DNA from: Deltaproteobacteria bacterium
Lineage (GTDB): Bacteria; Desulfobacterota; Desulfobacteria; Desulfobacterales; B30-G6
Reading direction: 5' to 3'
Assembly (NCBI GenBank): GCA_003647375.1
Contig: QMMS01000281.1
Location: 1-5,935 of the forward strand
DNA length: 5,935 nt
The notes beneath the pieces were generated by a model, which saw only the letters and a list, made by a program, of their open reading frames with translations, had not been told where the DNA came from and ran no database searches. Numbering within the stretch: the first letter of the stretch is position 1; every line of letters starts with the position of its first letter. This document shows positions 5,690-5,935 of the stretch, piece by piece. The position numbers and the translations under genes are program-made.

Positions 5690-5935
5690 TTGGTGAAACA
5701 TAACGCCTTCTCGACCAAGCATAGATCGAGCAGAAGTCATTCCTCTGTTCATTGCATTTAAAGATGTCTGGCGCATTGTATGTGCGTTTTGCGTCATAAA
5801 GGCACTATTATCATGGACCCAGTTTACCTTTCTTTTACGCTGCTCTCTCTTTGCTGGTCCTTCTAACACGTCCATCATTTGTTCACTTGCCATATTGAAA
5901 CCCATCGCACCAAGCACACCTCCACCAATCATTCC
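5687..5935 (-). CDS. Met-rich small protein upstream of terminase, 5' end cut by window
   Basis: I do not recognise this protein. The reading frame is open to the window edge: the first complete codon is Gly, followed by an ATG at 5932, so the true start may lie outside and the visible 81 residues may be only the C-terminal part. The visible N-terminus is glycine-rich and hydrophobic (GMIGGGVLGAMGF). A basic, charged stretch follows (KREQRKRK), then a Met/Asn/Ala/Arg-rich helical tail ending LGREGVMFHQ. Eleven of the 81 residues are Met and none is Cys. It ends in TAG, 9 bases before the terminase start, so the two are probably co-transcribed and translationally coupled. The slot before a large terminase is often used by the small terminase subunit, but I see no helix-turn-helix or clear coiled coil to support that. 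A minor virion or membrane-associated protein is equally possible. Confidence 0.82.
   Translation of the reverse strand, partial: GMIGGGVLGAMGFNMASEQMMDVLEGPAKREQRKRKVNWVHDNSAFMTQNAHTMRQTSLNAMNRGMTSARSMLGREGVMFHQ

Noticed and set aside
1..5935. Toxin-antitoxin, retron, CRISPR, anti-CRISPR or other defence system
   Set aside because: No reverse transcriptase, nuclease other than terminase, repeat-spacer pattern or paired toxin/antitoxin gene is visible; all genes fit a packaging and virion operon.
1..5935. Intrinsic terminators between genes
   Set aside because: Intergenic gaps are 2 to 12 bases or negative, leaving no room for a hairpin plus T-run, and I saw none overlapping gene ends.

Overview
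This window looks like part of the virion-morphogenesis (packaging and head) module of a tailed double-stranded DNA bacteriophage, or a prophage derived from one. All seven genes lie on the minus strand, so transcription runs from position 5935 towards position 1. Coding density is close to complete: the largest gap between genes is 12 bases, one pair overlaps by 8 bases, and nearly every start has a recognisable Shine-Dalgarno (SD) sequence. This is typical of one bacterial-virus late operon. The DNA is moderately AT-rich (roughly 40% GC by eye, not computed). I see no tRNA, integrase, insertion sequence, CRISPR array, terminator or free-standing promoter, and nothing that fixes the host or the phage lineage.

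In order of transcription: (1) 5935-5687, the 3' part of a small methionine-rich gene of unknown function, cut by the window edge; (2) 5677-3716, the large terminase subunit, with a packaging ATPase domain and an RNase H-like nuclease domain; (3) 3703-3239, a 154-residue protein predicted rich in beta strand, probably structural; (4) 3235-2813, a 140-residue charged, helical protein; (5) 2820-2527, a 97-residue protein overlapping gene 4; (6) 2515-488, a 675-residue protein with two hydrophobic helical blocks joined by a polar linker, probably a virion protein; (7) 485-1, the N-terminal 161 residues of a probable portal protein, cut by the window edge.

The two recognisable components, terminase and portal, form the DNA-packaging motor: the portal is the ring at the capsid vertex and the terminase docks on it, pumps DNA in and cuts it. 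In many phages their genes are adjacent or nearly so. Here four uncharacterised genes (about 3.2 kb) separate them, and their position suggests head, neck or connector roles. The points most worth a second look are the 675-residue protein with its degenerate internal repeat, the terminase Walker B variant (Glu-Glu), the same-frame amber junction between the terminase and the next gene, and an A6G run just after a strong SD at the overlap of genes 4 and 5. I found no convincing sign of a defence system or other new enzymatic system.
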